A stretch of 64,000 bases of DNA. Source: Roridomyces roridus (lineage: Eukaryota > Basidiomycota > Agaricomycetes > Agaricales > Mycenaceae). The stretch is taken from positions 2,976,001 to 3,040,000 of the forward strand of contig JARKIF010000005.1 in NCBI GenBank assembly GCA_029378245.1, in the 5' to 3' direction. Made by a program: the position numbers and the translations under genes. Numbering within the stretch: the first letter of the stretch is position 1; the number at the start of each line of letters is the position of its first letter. Below are positions 20,556-32,042 of the stretch, piece by piece. The notes beneath the pieces were generated by a model that saw nothing but the letters and a program-made list of their open reading frames with translations, was not told where the DNA came from and made no database searches.

Positions 20556-23500
20556 TTAGTGTCTATTGAGAGAACAACAGCCTTTCAGTAGCTCTGCAAT
20601 GTCAAGGTGGCCATTTAAGGAGGCATTGTGCAGCGGAGTCCTGCCATACTTGTCAGCAGCATTGACTGCGGCCCCATGCTCTGTTAGCAGCTTTGCAATG
20701 TCAAGGTGGCCATTTAAGGAGGCATTGTGCAGCGGAGTCCAGCCATACTTGTTGGCAGCATCGACTGCAGCCCCATGCTCTGTTAGCAGCTTTGCAATGT
20801 CAAGGCGGCCATTTGAGGAAGCATTGTGCAGCGGAGTCCTGCCATACTTGTCAGCAGCATCGACTGCAGCCCCATGCTCTGTTAGCAGCTTTGCAATGTC
20901 AAGGCGGCCATTTGAGGAGGCATTGTGCAGCGGAGTCCGGCCATGCTTGTTGGCAGCATCGATTGCAGCCCCATGCTCTGTTAGCAGCTTTGCAATGTCA
21001 AGGCGGCCATTTGAGGAGGCATTGTGCAGCGGAGTCCAGCCATACTTGTCGGCAGCATCGACTGCAGCCCCATGCTCTGTTAGCAGCTTTGCAATGTCAA
21101 GGCGGCCATTTGAGGAGGCATTGTGCAGCGGAGTCCTGCCATTCTTGTCGGCAGCATCGACTGCAGCCCCATGCTCTGTTAGCAGCTTTGCAATGTCAAG
21201 GCGGCCATTTGAGGAGGCATTGTACGGCGGAGTCCAGCCATTCTCATCGGCAGCATCGACTGCAGCCCCATGCTCTGTTAGCAGCTTTGCAATGTCAAGG
21301 CGGCCATTTGAGGAGGCATTGTACAGCGGAGTCCAGCCATACTTGTTGGCAGCATCGACTGCAGCCCCATGCTCTGTTAGCAGCTTTGCAATGTCAAGGC
21401 GGCCATTTGAGGAAGCATTGTGCAGCGGAGTGCAGCCATACTTGTTGGCAGCATCGACTGCAGCCCCATGCTCTGTTAGCAGCTTTGCAATGTCAAGGTG
21501 GCCATTTGAGGAGGCATTGTGCAGCGGAGTCCAGCCATCCTTGTCGGCAGCATCAACTGCGGCCCCATGCTCTGTTAGCAGCTTTGCAATGTCAAGCTTG
21601 CCACTCCAGGAGGCATTGTGCAGCGGAGTCTGGCCATACTTGTTAGCAGCATTGACTGCGGCCCCATGTTCTGTGAGGAGCTTTGCAATGTCAAGCTTGC
21701 CACTCCAGGAGGCATTGTGCAGCGGAGTCTGGCCATACTTGTCAGCATCATGGACTGCTGCCTTCCTCTCATTGAGCAAAGACAACACCCCTCTTTGAAA
21801 ACCCATTCTTGCACACATAGAGATAGCTGGTACAGCTGTGATATTCTGCAACCAACACAATGTTATGTACTGGCTGCTTTTATCATCCAGCAGATGCATT
21901 GTTGATGGCAGTAGCTCCTCCTGGTGTGTGTTATCACAGTACTGCAAGTGATTGAACCAGTTTTCAGCAGCATATACTGCCAGTGGGTACTCCCCCTGGA
22001 TATTAGACTGCATGATATGATTTTTCTCTGAAAACACAAGGAGATAACGGACACAAGTTTGTGCAATGAACCTCTGTGAGATACTCTCACTGAGATCAAA
22101 AATGGATGCATGCTCTTGATGAAATTCTTTGGAAAGGACATAGTCTCGCACCGATGAGTGTGCAAAACTGATTGATCCCTTTCTTGATCCCTTTCTTGAT
22201 TCATGGGTGTGAATCACAATCAGCCCATCAAGCAACTTGAAAGTCCGCAAATTTCCCGGGCGTCTGCCAGGGCAATATATTGATGCATCCAGGTTTAAGA
22301 AGTCAAAATTAGGCTGGTCCAAACGGAAAGCAATAGCATCTGCAAGCTCGTCTGGTGATAACTCTCTTGCTGAAAACACAAGCCACCGTAGTATTGCCTG
22401 AATGAAAACTGATGGAAATTTGGGTTCTGCCTTTGCACGGGTGAGGAAACGGCCGTAGATGCTGAACAGGTCACCTGGGAGGACAGCAAGGACCTCATCC
22501 CATTCCTCCTCCCAGTGACAATGACCTAGCTCTATAATGAAGCAAGCAGCCATTCGGAACCTAGTCATCCATTAGCTAAGAGCTTAGGCCACAAAGTTGA
22601 ATTTAACATACATTCCATTGCTTTGCACCACAATTTGTTCTGTGACTGCATTAGCATGTTTGCTATCATCAGACATTGCCAAAATCTTGCTGTAGACAAA
22701 GGATCTTATGTCTTTGTCCAAGATTGATGCATGCAAGTGTATCAAAGGAATGTCTTTGAAGCCTGTTTGAAATTCCTGGCGATGTTGACTTGTGAACAGC
22801 AAATGTGGGCATTTTTCGGAAGATCCACATAATCTGTTCACAAATGCAACAAGTCCTGTCCAATCATTCTTGTGGCATTCATCCAGTCCATCCAGAATGA
22901 TGTACACCTGTCCCAGTTCCACAACCAAATCATCAAGCACTTTTTGGAGATCCTCCCGTAGTGGCTGTATGGATCCATCTCCAAGGCTTTTATGAAGATT
23001 GGAGAGACAATCATGTGCAGTGTCCGACTTCCCAGCAAGCTGCCAGACAATGGAGCACAACATGATATCCAGGCTCTGTCTGTCTGGAATCCTGAAGTCA
23101 AAAAAGAAATATGAGACCGTATTGCGAGCATCAATAAGGTCTCAAATGATTGTTGAGCTGTTCATGTCAGTGGAGATAGTACAGTGAAATAAATGAAGTA
23201 CCTGAGTACACTTTTCCCTGTTCCAGCTGAAGATGGATCAGATATGAAATGGACTAAAATCAGGCCAACATACAAACTCCCTGGATCCACAAGCTGCCAG
23301 GTATTTTTTTCCAAATCTTGAACTCATCATGCTCAAGCAGCCAAGTCCCAGTATCTTTATGGTGATACCCTTGTAGATCACGCTGTTTGTCTTGTGTATC
23401 TGGAGGATTTCCCAACCACTTGAGCAAATTTTCATCTGATCTACACCAAAGATGAGCCACAAGAGCTATGCCAAGATAAAATACGACAAACCCTTGGATA

Positions 23501-23736
23501 CTGTCATAATTTGATGAATGAACTTGGCAACGGGGTTGTCAAAAAGCATACATTTTGACATTGGGGCTTCCACCAGCACCACCAATGCCCCCAATTTCAT
23601 ACCCTAGCCCTCCTGGCCCTCCTGGGCCACCTGTCGCTACACCTCATCATTTGTCATGATCTCAATCTCTTGGATTTCACACACCATGGATATGCACATT
23701 CCCACTTCTTCTGACTCGTTGGGTGTTAGACATCAT
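20556..23736 (-). CDS. NACHT-ankyrin NLR-type protein with one in-frame stop
   Basis: Minus-strand exons 23736-23685, 23630-23552, 23500-23274, 23226-23202, 23157-22612 and 22560-20556 sum to 978 codons in frame. Order of parts: short N-terminus, Gly-rich stretch (GGPGGPGGLGYEIGG), a hydrophobic segment, LWIQGVSGTGKSVL (Walker A), VYIILDGLDEC (Walker B), a helical region, then 12 ankyrin repeats of 33 residues. Such STAND NTPases act in fungal self/non-self recognition and cell death, but no function is shown here. A TGA at 23144-23142 falls ten codons after the P-loop, where SSTII-R/E-DL is usual; it needs only CGA to TGA. The downstream frame is otherwise intact, so this is either a recent nonsense allele or a sequencing error. 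No N-terminal effector domain is recognised. Confidence 0.75.
20585..21770 (-). repeat. 99-bp tandem repeats encoding 12 near-identical ankyrin repeats
   Basis: Each unit encodes a variant of GxTPLHNASxNGxLDIAKLL-TEHGAAVDAAxxx. The DNA units are almost identical. Differences fall mostly on the residue after DAA, the next two positions, the residue before TPL, and the two residues after NAS. Confidence 0.9.
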
Positions 23737-26098
23737 GGAACTGAGCTGCAGACTCTTGTTAGTGAATGGAGTGGAATAAACCAAGAGAGCAGCTCACTGC
23801 AAGCAGATGACTGGAATCGGATAAGGTGGTGGTCGGAAGCAAGATGTCAGCGTGCAGGGACAAACATGTACAAGCCCTCCCAGACAACAGCGTGGACAAA
23901 TTTTCTCACTCCAATTTTACATGGTTGTTACAAGTTACAATATATATTCCTGCATAGCAGATGAACGAGCACAAGCTGCGACATAACGTTCTGGTGCCTC
24001 CGGCACAACGCCTGCGGAGATCATGTACATGTAAAAAGGGGGCGCCTTCCACGGAGGACGACAAGAGTGCAAAGTTGTGTCAGACACACCCCGTCGCCGG
24101 GACCCGCAAGAAACATCATCAGCGCAAACCCAAGCTTAAAATACGCTCCTGGATGGATGATCTGCAGGAACCTTGAGCAAAACCCAAGGGAGGACGGAGG
24201 GATAACGCACATAAAGCCGCCCTCTTCCTCGTCCGGTGTTTCTCCGCTCCCATCCCGATCCCCAGCTTCTCCGCTCAGTGGCGCTTGCTCACCGACGACA
24301 CCACACTTCCCGTCCACAGGCACAATCATGCTCCCCGGCAAAGTAGGGTATGTGATGCAGGATGCACGCGGCGCGGCGCGCAGAAGAAGGTTGCGTCACC
24401 CGCAAAACGCCCAGTGGCTCCTGCTGCATACGTTGCCGGACAATGCTCGTTATAAGGCATCAGTAGTGCGAAGAGCCGGCCCTCCGCCGAGTGCAAGAAT
24501 CGCCCGAATCCCCACTCACGAACTGTGCGCATAGGTGTGGACGGCCTCCGCGCATTGTTTCTCTCTCGACTTGCCGTCTGTCTGGATATGGGCGTGCGGA
24601 AGCGCGGGGGGTGTGAGCGGGGACGATCTTGCTGCCAGTATCGTGGGCTGAGTAGTGCCGGTAGGATGACGGGCCTGGGCGATAGGTGGAATCAGAGGAG
24701 AGAGTGGCCGCGCCGGATTCTAGCGGGACCCCGGTGGCGACGCGCGAGCGGATCCAATAATGAGAGACGCGCGGCGCGGGGGCTAGGTAGGGCTCCGGAG
24801 CTTCTTGGACTCTCTGACGGCGCTGGGGGGTGGACTCTTCATGAAAACCGCAATAAGCCACGATGGAAAGACGTACGCTGCTGCTGTGCTCAATTTCCCC
24901 GGCTCCTTCGTCTCGGTGGGATGTCGGGTCACTGAGCTCTGCGCGACGTCTTGGCGCCCGCTGCGCGAGTCATGTCGGCTTATGGTACCGGTGTCTGGAT
25001 GGTGCGAGCCTCGAAGTGAGATTTGCAAGGGTCGTCAGAGATTGTCGGTCGCTATCGTCGACATCAAAGGAGCCGGGGAGGGTACCATGTGGATGCCAGG
25101 TAGGATGACGGGTCGGGGTGGTGGAGATCGGATGGGATCTTCGTCTTCGGTGAAGAGAGTGGGCACCGCAGCCGGACATGGGAGCCAAAGATGTGAGTTG
25201 GTGGCTGGGTTAGGGTGGTAGGTTGATGGCGCTCCAGAGCATTTGGAGCATCCGCTGGGCTAGTGGATTCATGAAAAAACCGCGATAAGTCAGAAAAACC
25301 GCGATAAGTCAGTTAGATTGACGCACATCGTTTCCATCCTCATCGACATTCCACCGTCTAGTCATGGGTGACGATACACTCTTGCGCGGCGTTCTTCCGA
25401 CGCTCCCCCAGTCCCAGTGAGTCCGCTCATGGTGTCTGGGTAGTGCGAGTAAGCCGAAGGGCCGTCGGACATGGATGGTGAAATCCTTGGGGCCAGACAT
25501 GACTCTCAGGTCATTAGGAAGGCCTCGTCCCAGTCGCAGAGGGTGTGGGCCCTAGCATGGCTCGAGTTGTCGACTTTGGGAGATCATAGCCGGAGAAAGT
25601 CGCCACGGTGACTGGTGGCCAGGAAACAGCGTGGTGAGTCAACGAATGCAGGTGACGAGTATCAGGACCCACGGGGATTCAGTCCGCCTCCGGTCCTGGC
25701 ATTCAGCACGGTGTTGAGGGTCGGTTGACGACTTGGAGCCTCAGTGGAGGGGCGGCGTGGCAGTGACGGCGGTTTGATCCGCGATGACTGAGTTTATCCT
25801 CTGGTACGACGCCAGCCCACATTAGTCATCGTGAGACCCGACGCGCAGCCTGCGATGGGGGGATTTTCGAATCTCGGGGATTTACGCCCTACCGGTCTTC
25901 TTTGTGTATCCGGGGTTGTACGTCGGACAGGTCAATGTATCTCGTCCTGGGCCTGTCACGGTAAGCACACCCATTCAAATCTCGTTCCAATGGCTACTAA
26001 TGGATGAGTGAATGTGCAGTAAGTATTGTTCGGGTCAGAGCGATGCTGTACGCGTCGCATGGTCCTGGTCAACAACCGTACCTTGACTGTACCCATCC
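23737..26098. other. Gene-free stretch upstream of the NLR and monooxygenase
   Basis: No supported gene. The part 24180-25330 is GC-rich and contains diverged copies of AGGATGACGGG(C/T)C (24664, 25101) and of a GGACTC/GGATTCATGAAAA unit (24834, 25264). A 20-bp tandem pair, AAAAACCGCGATAAGTCAG, lies at 25274-25312. It could hold decayed gene copies, but I recognise none. Confidence 0.4.
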
Positions 26099-27420
26099 AT
26101 GTCTCTCCCAACAAGCCCCATCTCCGTCCTGATCGTTGGTGCCGGTCCCTCTGGGCTCGCAGCCGCACTATCCCTCCACCACCAAGGAATCAAGGACTTT
26201 GTCATCGTGGATGCTCTTCTGGCCGGCCAAAACTCGTCTCGAGCTGCAGTGATACAAGCAGCGACGCTAGAGGTGAGTGCAAAAGAGCCTTCCATCTCGA
26301 TATATCTCAGCAGGATTAGGTCCTCGACAGCGTCGGTTGTGTCGATAAGCTGCTCAAGATCGGCGAGCGGACTGTCCACCTCGGCCTGCACACGACGGCA
26401 ATGCACACCTTGTTTCTACCAACTTCTCCCTCCTAGAGCCGTACACCAGGTTCCCCTTTGCGCTCATCGTCCCCCAGACGAACACTGAGGCTGTGATGCT
26501 CGAGACGTTGGAAGAGCGAGGCGTGCACGTATTGCGTCCCTACAAAGTTGTCTCGCTCAGGTCGTCTGCAGACAAGGAAGGCATGGTCGACGTCACATTC
26601 GAGTCGGGTGAGACTATCCAGACGAAATACGTCGTTGGCGCAGACGGCGCGCACTCAGTTGTACGTCTTCCTTCACTTGGCAGAACCGACCACTGAACTC
26701 AATTAGGTCCGTAACGAAGCCGGGATAATGTTCGCCGACCCAGACGGAGTGGAGCCCGAATACGGCAGCGTGTCCTACATTGCCATTGGCGACGTGACCT
26801 TCTCCACCCCGCCTCAGCTTCCCGACCCCAAATTCCGCATCCTCACCTCCATTGCGAACAACAACTTTATGCTCATGTCGCCCTTCCCCGCCTCCGTCTG
26901 CCCAGACCCAGACCATGTCGTATACCGCGTCGGCGCAAGCACTGCAGACCCCTCCATCCCACACGCTCCAGACAAAGACTACCTTCAAACCCTCCTCGAC
27001 AAGAATGCACCACAAGTATTCTCTGTCCCCCGCACGCGCTCCGCCGTTGCCCAACAAACCGTCACGCGCCTGGGTGGAACAGTCATCCTCGTCGGTGACG
27101 CAGCGCACATCCACTCCCCCATCGGCGGGCAAGGCATGTCCCTGGGCATTCGCGACTCCATCACTCTCGGCGCTGTACTCGCCACTTGCCTCATCTCCGG
27201 ATCATCATCCAAGCCAGATGAGGTACTCGCTGTCTGGGCTAAAGACCGCCAGGCACGCGCCATTGCTGTCGTTCGTGCGACCAAGGCAGCGATGAAGATG
27301 GTCGTTGCGCCGCGCACCTTTTTCAGGCGCATCATATTTGGGTTGATACGTTTCATGGGGAGGTTTACGTTCGTCAAGAGGAAGGCGGCGTATAATCTGA
27401 GTGGGTTGGCGGAGCTTTAG
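26099..27420 (+). CDS. FAD-dependent monooxygenase (PheA/TfdB type) with a 2-nt frame break
   Basis: Exons 26099-26272, 26320-26660 and 26707-27420. The N-terminus has the dinucleotide-binding motif VLIVGAGPSGLAAA. The middle has YTRFPFALIVPQ, VVGADGAHSV follows, and the C-terminal part carries GDAAHIHSPIGGQGM, which binds FAD ribityl/phosphate in this family. These flavoproteins hydroxylate aromatic or polyketide substrates; the substrate here is unknown. Exon 2 changes frame near 26389-26394: GERTVHLGL is in one frame and HDGNAHLVS in another. Removing one AC from CACAC would join them, and the summed exon length is exactly 2 nt over. No intron explains it. It is either a pseudogene or a sequence error. 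Confidence 0.7.
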
Positions 27421-27660
27421 TACACGAGAGTGATGCGTTCAAGGCAGCCACAGCTTCCCGATTGAATGAAGCTATCTTGCAAGCCCGAGAGAAACAGGGA
27501 ATATGTGTGCATCGAGCTAGCTCAGCCGGGGAAATTAGCATTGTATATCTCCGGCATTGTACACCATCCACGCAGGAATACGATTATTTATGGCTTTCGT
27601 TTCGAGAGTAGCACTAGCAGAATTTAGAGGACTGCTGATCAACGGCGATCACAACTTTTG

Positions 27661-29955
27661 ATGTCTACCATTCGCGTCGCAGTCCTTACAGGTTCGCTCT
27701 CCTCCTCGTCGACTCCAGGGCATCTCTCACGTTGACCTAGTTAGCGATACTGCCTCTACCGACTCCAGTGCCGACAAATCTGGGCCCACCATCCGCGATA
27801 TCCTCGAAAACAACACTTTCTCATGCAATGACCACCAGATCGTCGCAGACGACGTGTTGTCCATCCAAGACGCTGTAAAACGATGGTGCAGTCGCGGGGA
27901 CGTCGACTGGGTCATCACCACCGGTGGTACGGGCTTTGGAGTACGCGACCAGACGCCCGAAGTGAGCCAATGTCTGCTCCTCCTGTTTTTGAGGGCTGGA
28001 TGATTGCAGGCGATTTCACCGCTGCTCGAGCGTGAGGCACCCGGCCTTGTGCATCTCATGATGTCCTCGTCGCTCAAGCATACGCCTTTGGCTGCTTTGT
28101 CGCGACCCGTTGCGGGAACGGTCAAGAACACCCTTGTAGTGACGCTTCCGGGCAGCGTCAAAGCCGTGAAAGAAAATTTGGAAGCTCTTCTTGCCGGCGG
28201 AGTCGTCAACCATGCGATAGAGTTGATTCGAGGCGGAACGGGGAAACAGGTCCATGCTGAACTCGCTGGGCATCATCATCACCACCACCACCACCATGAC
28301 CATGCGGCACCTCAGCCTCGGACGCTCTCTCATGACCCCTCTGCTGCGGGTGCGTTCAATTCCTCATCTGAGGTCATATTTCTGACAATATTCTACAGCG
28401 TCAGCGCGCCACCGTGTTTCGCCCTATCCGCTACTTTCGCTCGAGAACGCTCTTTCGTTGGTGGAAGAAAAGGTTGCGGTGCTTGGAACCGAGAAACGAC
28501 TGGTGAGTCTTTGCAGACATGACGCAAAGCTGGACGTTAAACCGCGCTTAGGTGACGCAAGAACTGAGAGGACATGTTCTCGCAGAGGACGTGCTTGCTC
28601 CACAGAATGCACCCTCCACATCTACCACCAGTGTCGACGGATATGCCCTCCGCTGTAAGATAATCCACTTCCACCGAGTACAGCTGATTGAGTCTCCGTT
28701 AGCAACTGATCCCCCTGGCGTCTATAAAGCCCTTACCTCCAGCACACACAAGATATCAACTCCCCTTCCCGCAGACTGTATCTATCGCATCAACACCGGC
28801 GGCCCCTTACCTGCCGGAACGGATACTGTAATCATGGTGGAAGACACGCGCCTCGTTTCTACCTTCAAAACCGAGGACGGGGTTGATGGAGAGGAAAAGG
28901 AGGTCGAGTGTTTGGTGCAGGTTCCAGCTGGAGAGAACGTGCGCGCCCCCGGGTCGGACGTCTCCAAGGGCGACCTAGTTCTTCAGAAGGGCGATATTAT
29001 TCTGAGCGAAGGTGGAGAGATCGGGACTTTGGCGTTCGTTGGACGTAAAGAGGTGCGTTTTTCTTTTATCTGGAACGACAGTCCGAATTCATTTGCTCTG
29101 AAGGTTGAGGTTTTCCGTCGTCCAGTCGTAGCGTTGCTGAGCACCGGCAACGAGCTTGTCGATCTGCAGAATCCTCAGCCTCAGTCAAACGACGAGTGGG
29201 GAGGGATATGTGATACGAACCGACCTTCGTTACACGCAGCCTTGGAAGGCATGGGTTACGACGTTGTAGATCTGGGAATAGTCCCTGACGAGTTGAGTAT
29301 GCATCCACGAGCATTCACCTCATACTGAGACGTCCCCAGCATTCCTTCGCACGTTGCTGCCATCCGAAAAGGCCTCGACTCTGCAGATATCCTCCTCACC
29401 ACGGGCGGGACGTCCATGGGTCCTACCGATCTCTTGAAGCCTGTCATCGAGCGCCACTTTCAAGGCACGATTCACTTCGGCAGGGTCACTGTGAAACCGG
29501 GCAAGCCCACCACGTTTGCAACTATTCCTGTGGGTGGCATAGCAAAGCCCGTCTTTGCCCTCCCCGGGAATCCAGCCTCGGCTTTGGTTACATTCAACGT
29601 CTTTGTCGTCCCCGCCCTCAGAAAGCTTGGTGGATGGCCGGAGGCGCGACGCCACCTGCCTCGCGTGTCAGTCAAGGTCCGTATTGGCATTCCAAAGCTA
29701 TTCGACACTGACTTTAGTCAATTCTAGCTCGCTAGCGCCATGACCCTCGATCCACGCACCGAATTCCACCGGGTCATAATACGTGCCGACTCGGAGGGTT
29801 TGCGGGCCTTTAGCACCGGGGGCCAGCGGTCGAGTCGAGTTGCGAGTTTGAGTGGCGCGAACGGGTTCGTGGTGCTCCCGATGAAGACGCCAGAACGCAG
29901 TCGGCTGGAGGTTGGGACGAGCGTGTCTGCTGTATTGATTGGCGCCATTCAGTAG
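27661..29955 (+). CDS. cnxE: Gephyrin/CnxE-like molybdenum-cofactor synthesis protein (MogA-MoeA fusion)
   Basis: Nine exons (27661-27691, 27741-27961, 28010-28349, 28399-28502, 28552-28654, 28703-29052, 29104-29291, 29340-29676, 29728-29955) give 633 residues. The N-terminal MogA-like domain starts VAVLTVSDTAS and carries WVITTGGTGFGVRDQTPE. This domain adenylylates molybdopterin. The MoeA-like domain follows, with ATDPPGVYKALTSSTHK-type region, TTGGTSMGPTD and PVFALPGNPAS, and inserts molybdate. The G-then-E order matches animal gephyrin and Aspergillus CnxE rather than plant Cnx1. The linker contains nine consecutive His then DH (about 28271-28303), a possible metal-binding stretch. All splice sites are regular and the frame is complete. 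Confidence 0.9.
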
Positions 29956-30048
29956 TCCCAGACCAAAATGGAAAGTCGCGTTTGCGAACAATAGTGCTCG
30001 GGTGGCATAAAGACTCCGAGCCCACCGCGTCTCTTCATCCCCTCTGCC

Positions 30049-31341
30049 ATGTCTCGACGCGTTGTGCCATGCAATCCGCTGTCTGGCTTGGATCTCAATA
30101 TCCAGCTACAGAAGCGCCAGAAGCGCAATCCGGTCAAGAAACCCAACAAAGCGCAACCCTTCACGACCGTGCCACCTGAAATCATCACCGAAATCTTCGT
30201 CCACTGCCTCTCCTCCAATCCGGACGACAGGTCCCGCCTTTATTGTGCACCATTGCTTTTGCTCCGGGTCTGCGGGAGCTGGCGTGAAATCGCCCTTGCC
30301 GCTCCCAGATTATGGACGCGATTAGCCATTTTCCCTCCTCAATGGTTCTTCTCCAAGCCTGGTGAAGTCGAAGCATATGTCGACATGTGGTTCCAGCGCG
30401 CCAAGGCGTTGCCCGTGTCCTTGGACTTCACCGGGTACGACGCGCAGGACAAGGACAGCATACATGCCATCCTCTACGCTTATGCCACGCGTCTTCAATC
30501 TTTGACGCTCAGCCTGCCCGTCGTGGACTTCTTTACCGATACTCTCGAGTTCCCAGAACTGCAACAAATCACCCTCGCCGTTCTTTTCGAGCGACCGGGG
30601 GGCGTTGGGCGGTACATCGAGGCTCACTCACCTTGCGAGTCTTTCAAGGTCGCACCGCAATTGCGCGAGATTCACCTTCGTAGGCCCTGTGCTCCGGGGC
30701 TTTTCCTTCTCCCTTTGGAAAGACTTGTCAAGTTCACCGGAGAGGGGTTGACGGTCAATCAGTACCTGGACTTTCTGCGCTCGGGCTCATGCAGCATCTG
30801 CGCTCCTTGCGCCTGGTAGCCGATGAGGACGTCGAGCGCTCCGAGATCGTAAAGATCCTCGAGCTTCTTGCGTTGGAACGCCTTGACCTCGACTGCATCC
30901 CTCATCTCCAATCTTTCGACCGCCTTCTTCTCCCGGGTCTCTGCATCGTTGCACAACCTTTCGCTCACCAGCGATGCTGTTGTCTATCCAGAGCCCAGTG
31001 CTCTCGAGTGGTTTGCACAGTTGCCCAACTTGACCCACGTCGAGTTCGTCGGCCCCAACAACGACTTTATATCCTCCTTCGTCTGCAAACTTCCCGAGAT
31101 GGACTTTCTCCCTCGTCTCCACACCCTCCGATTCTTGCAATGTTCTTTCGTTGTCGATGACGAGCTCGTTGATGCTCTGGTCGCCCGTTTCATCATCGGC
31201 CTGCTCGAGGTCTTCGAACTTGGCAGCGATTCAATCGACGAGGGTCTTGATCCGCAGCTGCAGAAGCTCGTGGACAATGGCATGCAGATACACATAGTGT
31301 TCTATCTTGTCATACTGAGTCGATTGACAGATGAGCGATAG
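30049..31341 (+). pseudogene. F-box/LRR-type protein, broken by deletions and frame shifts
   Basis: The first 246 codons read well: a basic N-terminus, an F-box-like VPPEIITEIFVHCL, CGSWREIALAAPRLWTRL, and leucine-rich stretches to VKFTGEGLTVNQYLDFLRSG. It resembles the intact gene at 62229-63869. After 30780 the frame breaks: HLRSLRLV continues in a second frame, and FFSRVSASLHNLSL to the stop at 31341 is in a third. The segment equivalent to RCAPSLVECTLHVELDD of the intact gene is missing. It starts only 94 bp after the cofactor gene. Confidence 0.65.
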
Positions 31342-32042
31342 AGACAGGGAGGGGAATCTAGTCCGTACTGTAGCGATTAGCTTTTCAATCCAAAGTACTT
31401 CCACTAAGTATACATTTGCCTTCCCTCTCGAATACACCGGGTCGATGAGCACCACACGTTCCTAGGTAGGATTTGAGAGTCGTAAAGCGTCTAGGCGGTC
31501 ATGTGCCAGGTTGTTTGGGCTTGTGGACGCGCCGACAGCGCCTTCCCCACATGATTGTCCAGAAATTTCCAGCTCAATTCTTTCCAAAAACAAGATCATA
31601 AATGTACTACACGCTACACGCCTATTTTGTCGAGTTTTCCGCTATCCTACACCTATTTTGTCAGATTTTCTTCTATTCCACACCTATTTTGATGGCTTTT
31701 CTCGCACATGAAACAGACAACTAGCAAGAGGATCAGAGGATTTGTCGCGTGAGATAAAATGATGCACTCACAAGACAAGGGAAAAAGAAGGCGAGGCCGT
31801 TGGCTGCCCAGATGTATGGAGAGGAAAGAGGACTATGTCGACGTAGTCAGAATCATGGAACTCGGCGATGAAGACGACGACTTACAAAAGGCGGAGGAAG
31901 GAGAATAGGTCGAGGAACCCGAAAGATACAGCACTGGATGCACACTATTGATACAGATAAACCCCTGGTGTAAAAGTGAGAAAACGAGAAAATATCGACG
32001 AGGCAGCGACACTCACCAATATATGTAGATTTGATATACCGT
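31342..32042. other. Intergenic DNA with a 32-bp tandem repeat
   Basis: No gene. About three units of CACCTATTTTGTC-AGTTTTC occur at 31616-31700. Confidence 0.5.

Noticed and set aside
20566..21798. Plus-strand 410-codon frame through the ankyrin array
   Set aside because: It is the antisense of the 99-bp repeats; the minus-strand frame gives perfect ankyrin motifs and joins the NACHT exons.
28265..28303. Vector-type His tag as contamination
   Set aside because: Mixed CAT/CAC codons inside an intact native linker exon with matching frame; no vector sequence nearby.
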